Positions 25,284 to 36,596 of a stretch of DNA of 64,000 bases are shown in pieces. This DNA comes from Asticcacaulis benevestitus DSM 16100 = ATCC BAA-896 (GTDB lineage: Bacteria > Pseudomonadota > Alphaproteobacteria > Caulobacterales > Caulobacteraceae). The position numbers and the translations under genes were made by a program. The stretch's first letter is position 1, and the number at the start of each line of letters is the position of its first letter. The notes beneath the pieces were generated by a model. It saw nothing but the letters and a program-made list of their open reading frames with translations, did not search any database and had not been told where the DNA came from. The DNA lies in the NCBI RefSeq assembly GCF_000376105.1, contig NZ_AQWM01000003.1, forward strand, positions 186,001-250,000, given 5' to 3'.

Positions 25284-27152
25284 ATGACCGCCGATACGCT
25301 TCAAGCGACCGCATCCTTCCAGCATTTCGATGTCACCACCCAGCCGTCGCAGGGGGTAACCCACGTCCGCGCCTTACGCGACGAAATGCGTAAGCTGGGG
25401 CTCGACGGTTTTATCGTGCCGCACGAGGACGAGCATCAGAACGAATATCTGCCGGACGCCAATGAGCGCCTAGCCTGGGTATCGGGCTTCACCGGCTCGG
25501 CCGGCGCCGCGATCATCTTCATGGACCGCGCCATCCTCTTCGCCGATGGCCGCTACACCCTGCAATCGCGTGAACAGACCGATCCGTCGGTTTTTGCGGT
25601 CGAGGATTTCCACGCCACGGCCCTGGCTGATACGGTTTCGGTCGCGCCCAGAGGTTCGGTCATCGGCTATGATCCCGGCCTTGTCAGCTCATTCGGCCTG
25701 AACGCCCTGCAAGCCGCCGCCGATGGCGCCGGCGTCACGCTGAAAGCCGTTTCGCCCAATCCGCTCGATCTGGCATGGCAGTCTTCTGGGGGAAGCGCAC
25801 GCCCGGCGCAGCCCATGGCTCTGATCGTGCCGCAGCCGCTCGACTATGCCGGCGTGGCCTCTGGTGACAAGCGCACCCACCTCGCCAACGTGCTGAAAAG
25901 CAACCACATCGCCGCGGCCCTGATCACCGCGCCGTCATCGCTGGCCTGGCTGTTCAATATCCGCGGCGGCGACGTCATCCGCTCGCCCCTGCCGCTCGGA
26001 CAGGCGATCCTGAAAGCCGATGGCTCGGCCGAACTGTTCATCGAACCCGCCAAGATCAGCGAGGGCCTGCTCGAATGGCTGGGCAATGAGGTCAGCGTCG
26101 GCGGACCAAACGATGTGCAGGCCAGCCTGAAAGTCTTCGCCGGCCAAAACGTGCTGATCGACGCCGATCTCTCCTCGGCCTACTGGCTGGAGGCCATCCA
26201 AACGGCCGGCGCGGCGCCCCTTCTCGCCGATGATCCGTGCCTGCTGCCGCGCGCCTGCAAGAACGATGTCGAAATCGCCGGCACCACCGCCGCCCATATC
26301 CGCGACGGCGCACTGCTGACCACCTTCCTGCACTGGGTAGCGACCGAAGCGCAAGAGACGCTGCCGACCGAGATCGAGGTGGCGCAGAAGCTGGAGAGCG
26401 TCCGCAAAGCCGGACCAAAAAACAAAGGAAGCGATATCCGTGACCTGTCGTTTGATACCATTTCCGGCTTCGGCCCGCATGGCGCGCTGCCGCATTACAA
26501 GGTCAATGTGGCGAGCGATCTCAAGACCGCCAAGGGCAATCTGCTGCTGGTCGATTCCGGCGGCCAGTTTCTCGATGGCACCACCGACGTGACGCGCACC
26601 ATGGCCATGGGCGAGCCTACCCTTGAGCACAAGCGCATGTTCACCCTGGTGCTTAAGGGCCATATCGCGCTGGCCACGGTGAAATTCCCCGCCGGCACCA
26701 CCGGCACCCATCTCGATGCCCTGGCGCGCCAGTTCCTATGGGCCGAGGGCTTTGACTATGATCACGGCACCGGCCACGGCGTCGGGGTCTATCTGGGCGT
26801 TCATGAGGGGCCACAGCGCATCGCGAAGGCACTCAACCGCTACGCCCTGCAAACCGGCATGATTGTCTCCAACGAGCCCGGCTTCTACAAGGCCGGCGAA
26901 TTCGGCATCCGTATCGAGAACCTGCAATATGTCACAGAGGCGGAAATCCCCGAAGGCGGCGAACGCCCGATGCACCGCTTTGAAAACCTGACGTGGGCGC
27001 CCATCGACCGCAAGCTGATCGACGTCGCCCTGCTCACCCCGACTGAGCGCGCCTATATGGACCGCTACCATGCGCGCTGCGTCGAGCTGCTCAGCCCTCT
27101 GGTTACCCCTGAGGTGCGAGACTGGCTGATCGAGGTGTGCAAGCCGCTATAG
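25284..27152 (+). CDS. Aminopeptidase P family metallopeptidase (M24B)
   Basis: A 622-residue Xaa-Pro aminopeptidase of the long, eukaryote-like type with two creatinase N-terminal domains (about residues 25-160 and 185-320), the pitta-bread M24 catalytic domain (about 335-555) and the C-terminal M24C extension (ending VTPEVRDWLIEVCKPL). Metal ligands: LLLVDSGGQFLDGTTDVTRT (two Asp), DHGTGHGVGVYLGVHEGP (His), SNEPGFYKAGEFGIRIEN (two Glu). It removes N-terminal residues preceding proline in the cytoplasm. Start ATG 25284 fits; no signal peptide. Confidence 0.93.
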   Translation: MTADTLQATASFQHFDVTTQPSQGVTHVRALRDEMRKLGLDGFIVPHEDEHQNEYLPDANERLAWVSGFTGSAGAAIIFMDRAILFADGRYTLQSREQTDPSVFAVEDFHATALADTVSVAPRGSVIGYDPGLVSSFGLNALQAAADGAGVTLKAVSPNPLDLAWQSSGGSARPAQPMALIVPQPLDYAGVASGDKRTHLANVLKSNHIAAALITAPSSLAWLFNIRGGDVIRSPLPLGQAILKADGSAELFIEPAKISEGLLEWLGNEVSVGGPNDVQASLKVFAGQNVLIDADLSSAYWLEAIQTAGAAPLLADDPCLLPRACKNDVEIAGTTAAHIRDGALLTTFLHWVATEAQETLPTEIEVAQKLESVRKAGPKNKGSDIRDLSFDTISGFGPHGALPHYKVNVASDLKTAKGNLLLVDSGGQFLDGTTDVTRTMAMGEPTLEHKRMFTLVLKGHIALATVKFPAGTTGTHLDALARQFLWAEGFDYDHGTGHGVGVYLGVHEGPQRIAKALNRYALQTGMIVSNEPGFYKAGEFGIRIENLQYVTEAEIPEGGERPMHRFENLTWAPIDRKLIDVALLTPTERAYMDRYHARCVELLSPLVTPEVRDWLIEVCKPL

Positions 27153-27210
27153 TAGACTTATGCGGGTGGTATGATAACGTACGTCGTTGAAATATGACGA
27201 GGGGGCCATA

Positions 27211-27678
27211 TTGTCTATCATCCGCGCAGTCACCGCCGCCGCCGTGTTTCTGGCGACCATCCCGGCGGCCACAGCCTATGCAGCCGCGCCTGCAGCACCG
27301 CGAGCCGGCGTTTACGAGAACGTCACCTCCTTTACGGAAAACGGTGACTTTGTAGGCATGGCCGTCGAACTGAAAATCAACCCGAAACCGTCTATCGTTG
27401 TGACGACCTGCGAAGGCACGTGTTATGGCGGAAAAACCTGGCCGGTTAAAATAAAGGGCGCCAACATTGCTTTCACAGTTTGCGATGGTGGCTATGTGGA
27501 CAATAAGGGGCGTACATTGCCATGCACACCTTTGCACTACAGCGGCACATTTCGTACCAGCAATACACTTGAACTTGTCATAGATGGCGCGCCTGACACC
27601 CGGTTCGTCCTCAAACGTGTGCCTCACCCACAACCGCGTCAAGTCGAAGCCTTGGCGTGTCTATTCCATGATTGCTAG
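27211..27678 (+). CDS. Secreted hypothetical protein, 155 aa
   Basis: Begins at TTG 27211, chosen because GAGGGGG lies 5 nt upstream and the signal peptide then starts at once (SIIRAVTAAAVFLATIPAATAYA). The mature part has four closely placed cysteines (TTCEGTCYGG, TVCDGG, LPCTP) suggesting disulfides, and an APRAGVYENVTSF beginning. No family recognised. Codon use is somewhat less biased than neighbours. It stands alone after the aminopeptidase. Confidence 0.65.
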   Translation: MSIIRAVTAAAVFLATIPAATAYAAAPAAPRAGVYENVTSFTENGDFVGMAVELKINPKPSIVVTTCEGTCYGGKTWPVKIKGANIAFTVCDGGYVDNKGRTLPCTPLHYSGTFRTSNTLELVIDGAPDTRFVLKRVPHPQPRQVEALACLFHDC

Positions 27679-27801
27679 TCCAACCGGACTAAAAATCTGA
27701 AAGACCTCATTCCGATTATTGACGATCATGATGGTTTCAGACTGTTGAACTTGCCTTGCCGGGATGGCTGCCGGCGCGCTGGGACAGGATCTTGATCAGC
27801 G

Positions 27802-28407
27802 TTACCGCCGAGGAAGTCCAGCAGGGCTTAATGAGCACGCCTTGTAGCCGGCGGCATGGAGACGGCCGGCCCTCATGCCGATAGCGCCGGGAATATGCCC
27901 GATGTGCGCGACCTCCAGATCGCCGGCGATGGCCAGCGCCACACGGCCGCACATCTCCGCATCCTCCGCTGCGTTGTGGTGTTTGAAGCGAAGCCCGATA
28001 TGCGCCGATAAATCCGAGAGCCGGTGCGAGGCCAGCCTGTGCCAGACCTTGCGCGACATTTGCAGCGTGCACAGATAGTCGAATTCGGGGTAGCCGAGGC
28101 CATACTGATCGCAGGCCTTGCGTATCACGCTCATATCGAAGGCGGCGTTATGCGCAATCATGATCGCCGACGCGAAATCCTGCCGGAACTCCTCCATAAC
28201 GGCCGGAAATTGCGGCGCATCCTCCACATGTTCGGGACGGATGCCATGGATGGCGATGTTCATGCCGGAAAAGCGCATATCCTTCGGACGGATCAGGCGC
28301 TCCTCGACGCGCGTCACCTGATTGTTCTCGATCCAGGCCAGCCCGACCGAGCAGGCGCTGCCTCTCTGCTCATTGGCCGTCTCGAAGTCGATCGCTATAA
28401 ATTTCAT
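27802..28407 (-). CDS. 3'-5' exonuclease, DnaQ-like DEDDh family
   Basis: A 201-residue exonuclease: KFIAIDFETANEQRGSACSVGLAWIE (Exo I, DxE), IMIAHNAAFDMSVIRKAC (Exo II, D), and LRFKHHNAAEDAEMCGRVALAI (Exo III, HxxxxD), giving the complete DEDDh set. I start at ATG 28407 because similarity begins there; the frame reaches 28470. It resembles the short stand-alone epsilon-like exonucleases rather than PolIII epsilon itself. It follows ligA by 35 bp on the same strand, so both act in DNA repair and may be cotranscribed. Confidence 0.88.
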   Translation of the reverse strand: MKFIAIDFETANEQRGSACSVGLAWIENNQVTRVEERLIRPKDMRFSGMNIAIHGIRPEHVEDAPQFPAVMEEFRQDFASAIMIAHNAAFDMSVIRKACDQYGLGYPEFDYLCTLQMSRKVWHRLASHRLSDLSAHIGLRFKHHNAAEDAEMCGRVALAIAGDLEVAHIGHIPGAIGMRAGRLHAAGYKACSLSPAGLPRR

Positions 28408-28442
28408 CAGGGGGCGCTTTTTCAGATCAGGAAAGCACCCGT

Positions 28443-30569
<2,127 letters not shown>

Positions 30570-30584
30570 CTACTGCCACACTGT

Positions 30585-30857
30585 TCAAATGTTGTCAGGA
30601 TTATTCCAGGGCGTATCACCAGGTTCCTGCAGGGTTTTACGCGTCAGGTGGTAACACAGCAGGATCAGGCAAAAGAGCGCGCCCGCCGCCACCCCCGCCT
30701 TGATATAGATCATCAAGGTGGCGTGAAATTCCGGCGTGCTGCTGTAGGGCATGCCGCGGTGATAAAGCGTCACCGCCACGGCGCCGATCACCACAACGAG
30801 CGCGGCACCCACGAACTGTAGCATGAAAAAGAAGGTATGCCGGATGAGGTTCATCAT
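30585..30857 (-). CDS. Small two-helix membrane protein, 90 aa
   Basis: A 90-residue protein with two clear membrane segments (FFFMLQFVGAALVVVIGAVAVTLY, about 9-32, and LMIYIKAGVAAGALFCLILLCYHL, about 47-70) and a polar C-terminus ending NNPDNI. No family recognised. It lies between recN and ligA, with gaps of 33 and 42 bp, and is probably in the same transcript. Confidence 0.65.
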   Translation of the reverse strand: MMNLIRHTFFFMLQFVGAALVVVIGAVAVTLYHRGMPYSSTPEFHATLMIYIKAGVAAGALFCLILLCYHLTRKTLQEPGDTPWNNPDNI

Positions 30858-30890
30858 GGCGAGGTATCCTTAAGCCCCCGTCCGATTATA

Positions 30891-32609
30891 TCACACAGCC
30901 TCGGCGCTTTTAAGCCTGATCGCTGCGGCACGCGCTTCGGGCGTGATTTCCGCGCCGGAGAGCATCCGCGCCAGTTCTTCCAGCGCTTCATCCGGCGCCA
31001 GCATGGTCACGGTCGAGCGCACGCTGTCCTGATGCTCGGCCTTCGAGACCTTGAGGTGCTGATCGCCGCGCGCCGCCACTTGCGGGCTATGCGTCACCAC
31101 GATGACCTGCTGGTTCTGCGCCAGGCGCTTGAGGCGCAGGCCCACCGCATCGGCCACGGCGCCGCCGACGCCCTGATCGACTTCATCGAAAATCATGACA
31201 GGACCAACAGTATCTTCGCCGCCGCGTGACGCCAGCGCGGCTTTCAAAGCCAAAGCAAAGCGCGCCAGTTCGCCGCCGGATGCGATGGCGCCAAGGCCGC
31301 CCCATTCGGCACCGGGATTGGTCTTGACCTCGAATTCGACGACATCGCCGCCGTTCAGGCTATAGCGTTCCGGCTCCAGCGCCTTAACACTGACGCGGAA
31401 GCGCGCCTTGTCGAGCTTGAGCGGCACCAGTTCGTCCATCACCGCCGCCGCCAGCGTCACGCCGGCCTGCTCACGTTTGACATGGAGCGCTTCGACCGCC
31501 GCATAGAAGGTCTTTTGCGCCTCGTGCATGGCGATGGTCAGGCGCGCCAGATGGGCATCGAGATCCTCGATCTGGTTCAGGCTGGCGGCGATGCGCACGC
31601 GCTCCTTCGGCAAATCCTCGACCAGTACACTTAACTTGCGCGCCATGGCCCGCAAAGCGAACAGGCGCTCCTCGCAGCGGTCAAGCTGACCGGGTTCGAC
31701 ATCCAGGCTATCGGCCGCCTGATCCATCAGGGCCAAGGCCTCATCGGCCGCGATCAGGGTGCGGTCAAGCGCATCGGCAGCCAGGGTCAGGCGCTTCAAA
31801 ACCTCATCCTCGGAGGTGGCACCGGCCTGCATGGCGCGCGTGCGAGCGTGATCGAGCGCACGGAACGCCTTGACCAGACGCTGCGACAACTGATCGCCAC
31901 CCACCGCATTGCGCGCCTCGGAAATATCCTCCAGCGCCCGCTCACCAGCGCCCAGAAGCGCGCGTTCGGACGCCAGCGTCGCCTCCTCGTCGGCTTGCGG
32001 ATTGAGGCGATCCAGTTCCTGTAAACGTAAGGTAAGAGTTTCCAGTTCGGCCTTGTCGGCATGTGCGCGCTTCATCAGGTCGCGGTGTTCGTCGCGGATG
32101 GCTTTCAGCGCCTTCCAGCTTTCCGATACCCTGGCCAGTTCGCGGCTATTGGCGCCGTAAGTATCGAGCATCCCCAGATGCGAACGGGCATCGAGCAGGC
32201 CCACGGTTTCGTGCTGGCCATGCACTTCCAGCAGGCTGTCGCCCAGCGCCTTGAGCACGGCGACGCTGACCGCCTGATCGTTGACAAAGGCCTTGGAGCG
32301 GCCATCGCGCGACACCACGCGGCGCAGCAGCAAGGGCTCACCGGCTTCCAGCGCCAGCCCCTTGTCTTCTAGGAAATCATAAAGCGGATGCCTGGCGGCG
32401 ATCTCGAATTCGGCGGTAACCGAGGCCTGCGCCGCGCCCGCACGGATCAGGCCGGCATCGGCGCGCGCACCGGTGGCCAGACCCAGCGAATCGAGCAGGA
32501 TCGATTTGCCCGCGCCGGTTTCGCCGGTCAGCACACTTAAGCCGGAACGGATATCCAGTTCCAGGCGATCGACCAGGACCACATCGGCAATCGTCAGACG
32601 AGTTAACAT
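30891..32609 (-). CDS. recN: DNA repair protein RecN
   Basis: A 572-residue SMC-like ATPase for double-strand-break repair. Walker A is LTGETGAGKSILLDSLGLA (about residues 28-46); QVSVTAEFEI, then the arms of coiled coil (about 150-370), and the ATPase C-terminal half with LGAIASGGELARFALALK (signature), MIFDEVDQGVGGAVADAVG (Walker B) and VIVVTHSPQVAARGDQHL. Length is normal. It follows bamD on the minus strand, the usual alphaproteobacterial order. Confidence 0.96.
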   Translation of the reverse strand: MLTRLTIADVVLVDRLELDIRSGLSVLTGETGAGKSILLDSLGLATGARADAGLIRAGAAQASVTAEFEIAARHPLYDFLEDKGLALEAGEPLLLRRVVSRDGRSKAFVNDQAVSVAVLKALGDSLLEVHGQHETVGLLDARSHLGMLDTYGANSRELARVSESWKALKAIRDEHRDLMKRAHADKAELETLTLRLQELDRLNPQADEEATLASERALLGAGERALEDISEARNAVGGDQLSQRLVKAFRALDHARTRAMQAGATSEDEVLKRLTLAADALDRTLIAADEALALMDQAADSLDVEPGQLDRCEERLFALRAMARKLSVLVEDLPKERVRIAASLNQIEDLDAHLARLTIAMHEAQKTFYAAVEALHVKREQAGVTLAAAVMDELVPLKLDKARFRVSVKALEPERYSLNGGDVVEFEVKTNPGAEWGGLGAIASGGELARFALALKAALASRGGEDTVGPVMIFDEVDQGVGGAVADAVGLRLKRLAQNQQVIVVTHSPQVAARGDQHLKVSKAEHQDSVRSTVTMLAPDEALEELARMLSGAEITPEARAAAIRLKSAEAV

Positions 32610-32717
32610 GCGTGACCAACCAAAAAGGCGACCACCGATTCATCGGCAGCCGCCCCATTAAACCCTATTTCTTACGTTTCGCCAAGAACATTTAGCGAAC
32701 AAATTTCAAAAAACAGC

Positions 32718-33602
32718 CTAGGCCTGAGGCTTTTTCAGGCTGAACCAGCTCTTTTTCTTCTTGGTGTCGGGCGCTTCCGGGCCCTTCTTGCCGTTCGGAT
32801 CAGGCTTAATGGCCGGCTTTTCACCCTTTTCCGTCATCAGCTTGTAGGCCGCCGAATACCAGCGGTCGCCCGGATAGTTATAGCCCAGCACGGCGGCGTC
32901 GCGTGTCGCCTCTTCGTGCAAGCCCATCATTTCGTTGGCTTCGACCAGACGATAGAGCGCCTCAGGCGTATGGCTGGTGGTCTGGTAATCGCTGGCGACG
33001 GTCTTGAAGCGGCCGATGGCAGCGAGCGGCTGATTGTCGTTCAGATACCAGCGTCCGACGTCCATTTCCTTGCCTGCGAGCTGGTCCTGCACCATGTCGA
33101 GCTTGACGCGCGCATCCTTGGCGTACTCGGTGGTCGGGTAGCGGCGCACAACATCGTTCAGCAGGGCCTTGGCGCTGTCGGTATAGGCCTGATCGCGGCC
33201 GACATCGACAATCTGTTCAAAGGAGCAGATGGCCTTCATATAATAGGCGTAAGGTGTCAGTTCGCTGCCCGGATAGAGCTTGATGAATTGATCGGCGGCG
33301 GCGGTGGCCTCGACATACTTATCGGACTGATAGTTGGCGTAGATGATCATGACGATGGCGCGGCGCGACCATTCCGAATAAGGGTGCTGGCGCTGCACTT
33401 CCTCGAAATAGCTGACCGCATCGCTCCAGGATTTGTCGTCGAGCTTTTGCATGCCGGTTTCGTACAACTGTTCCACCGGACGCTCTTCGTAGACCAGATG
33501 CTCGGTTTTCGACTTGCCGGCGCAGGCGGTCAGGCCCGCAACAGAGACGCTGGCCAACAGCACGACAATGGCCGATTTCTTGAGAAGCCCCACAACGCTC
33601 AC
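32718..33602 (-). CDS. bamD: Outer membrane protein assembly factor BamD
   Basis: A 294-residue outer-membrane lipoprotein of the BAM complex that helps fold beta-barrel proteins. The signal (VVGLLKKSAIVVLLASVSVAGLTAC) ends in a lipobox with Cys near 27. TPR-type repeats follow (PVEQLYETGMQKLDDKSWSDAVSYFEEVQRQHPYSEWSRRAIVM and later). I start at GTG 33602, preceded 7 nt upstream by AGAGGG; an ATG at 33662 would add 20 non-signal residues. The C-terminal tail is lysine/proline-rich. Between lpxC and recN. Confidence 0.93.
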   Translation of the reverse strand: MSVVGLLKKSAIVVLLASVSVAGLTACAGKSKTEHLVYEERPVEQLYETGMQKLDDKSWSDAVSYFEEVQRQHPYSEWSRRAIVMIIYANYQSDKYVEATAAADQFIKLYPGSELTPYAYYMKAICSFEQIVDVGRDQAYTDSAKALLNDVVRRYPTTEYAKDARVKLDMVQDQLAGKEMDVGRWYLNDNQPLAAIGRFKTVASDYQTTSHTPEALYRLVEANEMMGLHEEATRDAAVLGYNYPGDRWYSAAYKLMTEKGEKPAIKPDPNGKKGPEAPDTKKKKSWFSLKKPQA

Positions 33603-33702
33603 GTAATAACCCTCTTCTAGGCGACCGCTTTCCGGCGCTGACTCATTATCTGGAGGATACATCTACACGAGCGCAACGCGCACGCCAACCGTAATTAACC
33701 AG

Positions 33703-34596
33703 TCAGCCGACATCCGCCAGAGCCGCGCCGCGGGTGACGATGCGGTAGGCATCCGGACGCGACAGTAGTGCGCGGACCAAGGCATTATTAAGGCCATGGC
33801 CAGCCCGGATTCCTTCAAACCTGCCAAGAATGGGCATGCCCAGGACGTACAGGTCGCCAATGGCGTCGAGCGCCTTGTGACGGACGAATTCATCAACAAA
33901 ACGCAGACCGCCTTCGTTGAGGATGACGTCACCATCGATGACGATGGCATTATCGAGCGAGCCGCCACGGGCCAGACCGGCCTTACGTAAGGCTTCGACG
34001 CCATCGAGGAAGCCGAAGGTGCGGGCGGCGGCCAGTTCTTCGCGGAAGGACTGTTCGGTGATGGCGAGGTCGACGACCTGATGGCCGATCGGGGTGCCGG
34101 GGAAATCGATCTCGAAACGGACTTCAAACTGATCCGCCGGGGTCAGCGAGGCGCGCTTGTCGTCTTCGATCACTTCGACCGGCGACAGGATTTCGATATA
34201 GCTTTGCGGCATGACCTGACGGCGGAAACCGGCCTGATCGAGCAACTGCACGAACGGCAGGGCCGAACCATCCATGATCGGCACTTCAGGACCGTCGAGT
34301 TCGACATAGACGTTGTCGATGCTCAGGGCGGCGAAGGCAGCCATGGCGTGCTCGATGGTCGAGACGGAAACGCCGGCGGCGTTGGTGATGACGGTGCCAA
34401 GGCGCGTTTGCGTGACGAGGTGGGCGAGCGCCGGCACCTTGTTGTCGCGGTCGGTGATATCGGAGCGCACAAAGACGACGCCGGTGCCCGAAGGCGCGGG
34501 ACGCACGACCATGCGCACGGGCACGCCCGTATGCAGGCCCATGCCGGCAATAATGGCCGCGTGAGCCAAGGTCTGTTCGTTCTGATCAGGTAACAT
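33703..34596 (-). CDS. lpxC: UDP-3-O-acyl-N-acetylglucosamine deacetylase LpxC
   Basis: The committed zinc enzyme of lipid A synthesis, 297 residues. Two repeated alpha-beta halves: QTLAHAAIIAGMGLHTGVPVRMVVRPAPSGTGVVF, and zinc ligands in VSTIEHAMAAFAAL (His) and FVDEFVRHKALDAIGDLYVLG (His, Asp); FEGIRAGHGLNNALVRALL near the C-terminus carries the catalytic His. Start ATG 34596 (MLPDQNEQTL) agrees with homologues. A strong terminator hairpin (34637-34670) ends only about 40 nt upstream, so transcription reaching lpxC must either start inside that gap or pass it. Confidence 0.96.
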   Translation of the reverse strand: MLPDQNEQTLAHAAIIAGMGLHTGVPVRMVVRPAPSGTGVVFVRSDITDRDNKVPALAHLVTQTRLGTVITNAAGVSVSTIEHAMAAFAALSIDNVYVELDGPEVPIMDGSALPFVQLLDQAGFRRQVMPQSYIEILSPVEVIEDDKRASLTPADQFEVRFEIDFPGTPIGHQVVDLAITEQSFREELAAARTFGFLDGVEALRKAGLARGGSLDNAIVIDGDVILNEGGLRFVDEFVRHKALDAIGDLYVLGMPILGRFEGIRAGHGLNNALVRALLSRPDAYRIVTRGAALADVG

Positions 34597-34636
34597 TAGA
34601 CGCAACCCATACAAACTTGCACCGCCCCCACAGGCG

Positions 34637-34670
34637 TAAAAAAATGCGGGCGCATTTCTGGCCCGCATCC
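34637..34670 (-). terminator. Intrinsic terminator / possible attenuator just upstream of lpxC
   Basis: On the minus strand ATGCGGGC, a 9-nt loop, GCCCGCAT and seven T residues: a complete intrinsic terminator ending about 40 nt before the lpxC start codon and oriented with it. Upstream on the same strand lies an inverted repeat ACAAACG...CGTTTGT (34696-34721). It could stop ftsZ readthrough, or act as a conditional attenuator for lpxC. Confidence 0.8.
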
Positions 34671-34695
34671 TGTATCTCATTTTCGGCGTCCGCGA

Positions 34696-34721
34696 ACAAA
34701 CGAACTTGTATTTCCGTTTGT
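34696..34721. promoter_or_regulatory. Inverted repeat ACAAACG / CGTTTGT in the lpxC leader
   Basis: Perfect 7-bp arms at 34696-34702 and 34715-34721 with an AT-rich centre, 100 bp upstream of lpxC and just before the terminator hairpin. It could be an operator, a promoter-associated site, or an alternative RNA stem in a leader. No known protein site is recognised. Confidence 0.35.
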
Positions 34722-34806
34722 AACGCTTTGCTTAACAGGGCTTTAAGCATGTCAAACACAGCCTTTGCGTCGTGGCCGGCGCATCCTTTTCACCGCCTCT
34801 TACACG

Positions 34807-34835
34807 AAAAAATCCAGACCAACGGCCTGGATTTT
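34807..34835 (-). terminator. Second terminator-like hairpin between ftsZ and lpxC
   Basis: AAAATCCAG and CTGGATTTT arms continue to ACC/GGC with one mismatch around AAC; on the minus strand the stem is followed by TTTTTT. It backs up the ftsZ terminator at 34884-34911. Confidence 0.65.
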
Positions 34836-34883
34836 CTTCTGTTTAGAACTTGTTAGCTGCGCCCTAAAGACAACCTGCTAACA

Positions 34884-34911
34884 GAAAAGGCTCCGGACAT
34901 GTCCGAAGCCC
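34884..34911 (-). terminator. Rho-independent terminator of ftsZ
   Basis: On the minus strand GGCTTCGGAC, centre AT, GTCCGGAGCC (one T-G pair) followed by TTTTCTG, starting 10 nt after the ftsZ stop. It is the first of three hairpins separating ftsZ from lpxC. Confidence 0.82.
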
Positions 34912-34919
34912 TTCTGATA

Positions 34920-36596
34920 TCAGTTAGCGAGGCGCCGTAAGAAAGACGGGATTTCCAGATCGTCTTCGCTGTCCATCGAAGGCTGGACCTCGGCACGTGT
35001 GGCCGGGTTCAGGTTGGACTTGGCCGACGAACCGGCGACATAACGATCAGCTTCATCCTCAACCGGACGGCTGGGCGCGATCGGCGCCGAAGCCACGGGT
35101 GCGCTCTGACGCTGCGGGAACAGGCCGCGCCAGAAAGATTCACGCCCCTCCTCTTCGGTATTCAGACGCGGTGCAGGTGCCGGCGTATTCGGACGCGGCG
35201 CGGCGGTGCCGGCATAAGGGTTTGGACGCGATATCTGCGGCGACGCCGGACGCGCGGCGGGCGCGGCGGCAGCCGGAGCCGGCATGACGAAGTTTTCGTC
35301 CTCGACCGAAGGATCGACGATCTTCGGCACGACACGCTCTTCAACCGGGGCGGCGGCCGCAGGGGCAGTGGCGCTACGGTCTTCAAACAGGCTGGAACGC
35401 GGAGCAACCGGGGTGACGGGGGCGCTGACAGGTGCAGCAGCAGGAGCGCTATAGGGCGCGGACGCCGCAACCGTCGGGGTTACCGGGGCGGTTGCGGCCG
35501 GACGCGCTTCAACGACGGGCGCAGGCGCCGGTGCGGCGGCGGCAGGCGTTTCGGTACGGCCATAGCCGAGGCCGAAGGTCGGATTCTGCGGGGTGGCCTT
35601 GGCGGGCACGTTCAGCGGGGTTTGCAGCGCCACACCGTCCATGCCGGTGGCGACGACGGAGACGCGCAGCTTGCCTTCGAGGTTCGGATCGAACGCGGCG
35701 CCGAAGATGATGTTGGCTTCCGGATCGACTTCCGACGAGATGGCGTTGGCCGCTTCGTCGACTTCATGCAGGGTCATGTCGAGACCGCCGGTGACGTTCA
35801 CCAGAACAGCCTTGGCGCCCTTGAGAGAGGTTTCGTCGAGCAGCGGGTTCTGAATGGCGTTTTGCGCCGCGAGCAGCGCGCGGTCTTCACCCGAAGCCTC
35901 GCCGGTGCCCATCATGGCCTTGCCCATATCGGACATGACCGAACGGACGTCGGCGAAATCAAGGTTGATCAGGCCGGGCAGGACCATCAGGTCGGTGATC
36001 GAGCGAACGCCGGCGTGCAGCACCTGGTCGGCCATGCCAAAGGCTTCGGCGAAAGTGGTGCGCTCGTTGGCGATGCGGAACAGGTTCTGGTTCGGTATGA
36101 CGATCAGGGTATCGACGTAGCGTTGCAGCTCGGAGATACCGGCATCGGCCAGACGCATACGGTGGCGGCCTTCAAAGGTGAAGGGCTTGGTGACCACGCC
36201 GACCGTCAGGATGCCGCGTTCGCGCGCGCACTTGGCGATGATGGGGGCCGCACCGGTGCCGGTGCCACCGCCCATACCGGCGGTGATGAAGACCATGTGC
36301 GCACCTTCGAGGTGCTCGGCGATGATGTCGCCCGACTCTTCGGCAGCCGTCATACCCACTTCGGGATGCGCGCCGGCGCCAAGGCCCTGCGTGATGCCGA
36401 CACCCAGCTGGATGCGGGCGTCTGTGCGCGAGAACTGAAGCTGCTGCGCGTCGGTGTTCGCAACCACGAACTCCACGCCTTCGAGCCCGGCTTCGATCAT
36501 GTTGTTAACGGCGTTGCCTCCGGCACCACCGACACCAAACACGACAATGCGCGGTTTCAATTCCGTTGCGCGTGGCGCAGAAAGATGAATAGCCAT
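34920..36596 (-). CDS. ftsZ: Cell division protein FtsZ
   Basis: A 558-residue tubulin-like GTPase forming the division ring. The GTPase domain starts [19 protein letters not shown] and holds the tubulin signature [14 protein letters not shown] (about residue 105-118) and the T7 loop [16 protein letters not shown] Pro/Ala-rich disordered linker of about 200 residues (from about 330) precedes the conserved C-terminal peptide [13 protein letters not shown] that contacts FtsA and other partners; the long linker is typical of Caulobacterales. Start ATG 36596 ([16 protein letters not shown]); the open frame to 36860 is leader sequence. A 389-bp gap with three GANTC sites precedes it. Confidence 0.97.
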   Translation of the reverse strand: MAIHLSAPRATELKPRIVVFGVGGAGGNAVNNMIEAGLEGVEFVVANTDAQQLQFSRTDARIQLGVGITQGLGAGAHPEVGMTAAEESGDIIAEHLEGAHMVFITAGMGGGTGTGAAPIIAKCARERGILTVGVVTKPFTFEGRHRMRLADAGISELQRYVDTLIVIPNQNLFRIANERTTFAEAFGMADQVLHAGVRSITDLMVLPGLINLDFADVRSVMSDMGKAMMGTGEASGEDRALLAAQNAIQNPLLDETSLKGAKAVLVNVTGGLDMTLHEVDEAANAISSEVDPEANIIFGAAFDPNLEGKLRVSVVATGMDGVALQTPLNVPAKATPQNPTFGLGYGRTETPAAAAPAPAPVVEARPAATAPVTPTVAASAPYSAPAAAPVSAPVTPVAPRSSLFEDRSATAPAAAAPVEERVVPKIVDPSVEDENFVMPAPAAAAPAARPASPQISRPNPYAGTAAPRPNTPAPAPRLNTEEEGRESFWRGLFPQRQSAPVASAPIAPSRPVEDEADRYVAGSSAKSNLNPATRAEVQPSMDSEDDLEIPSFLRRLAN

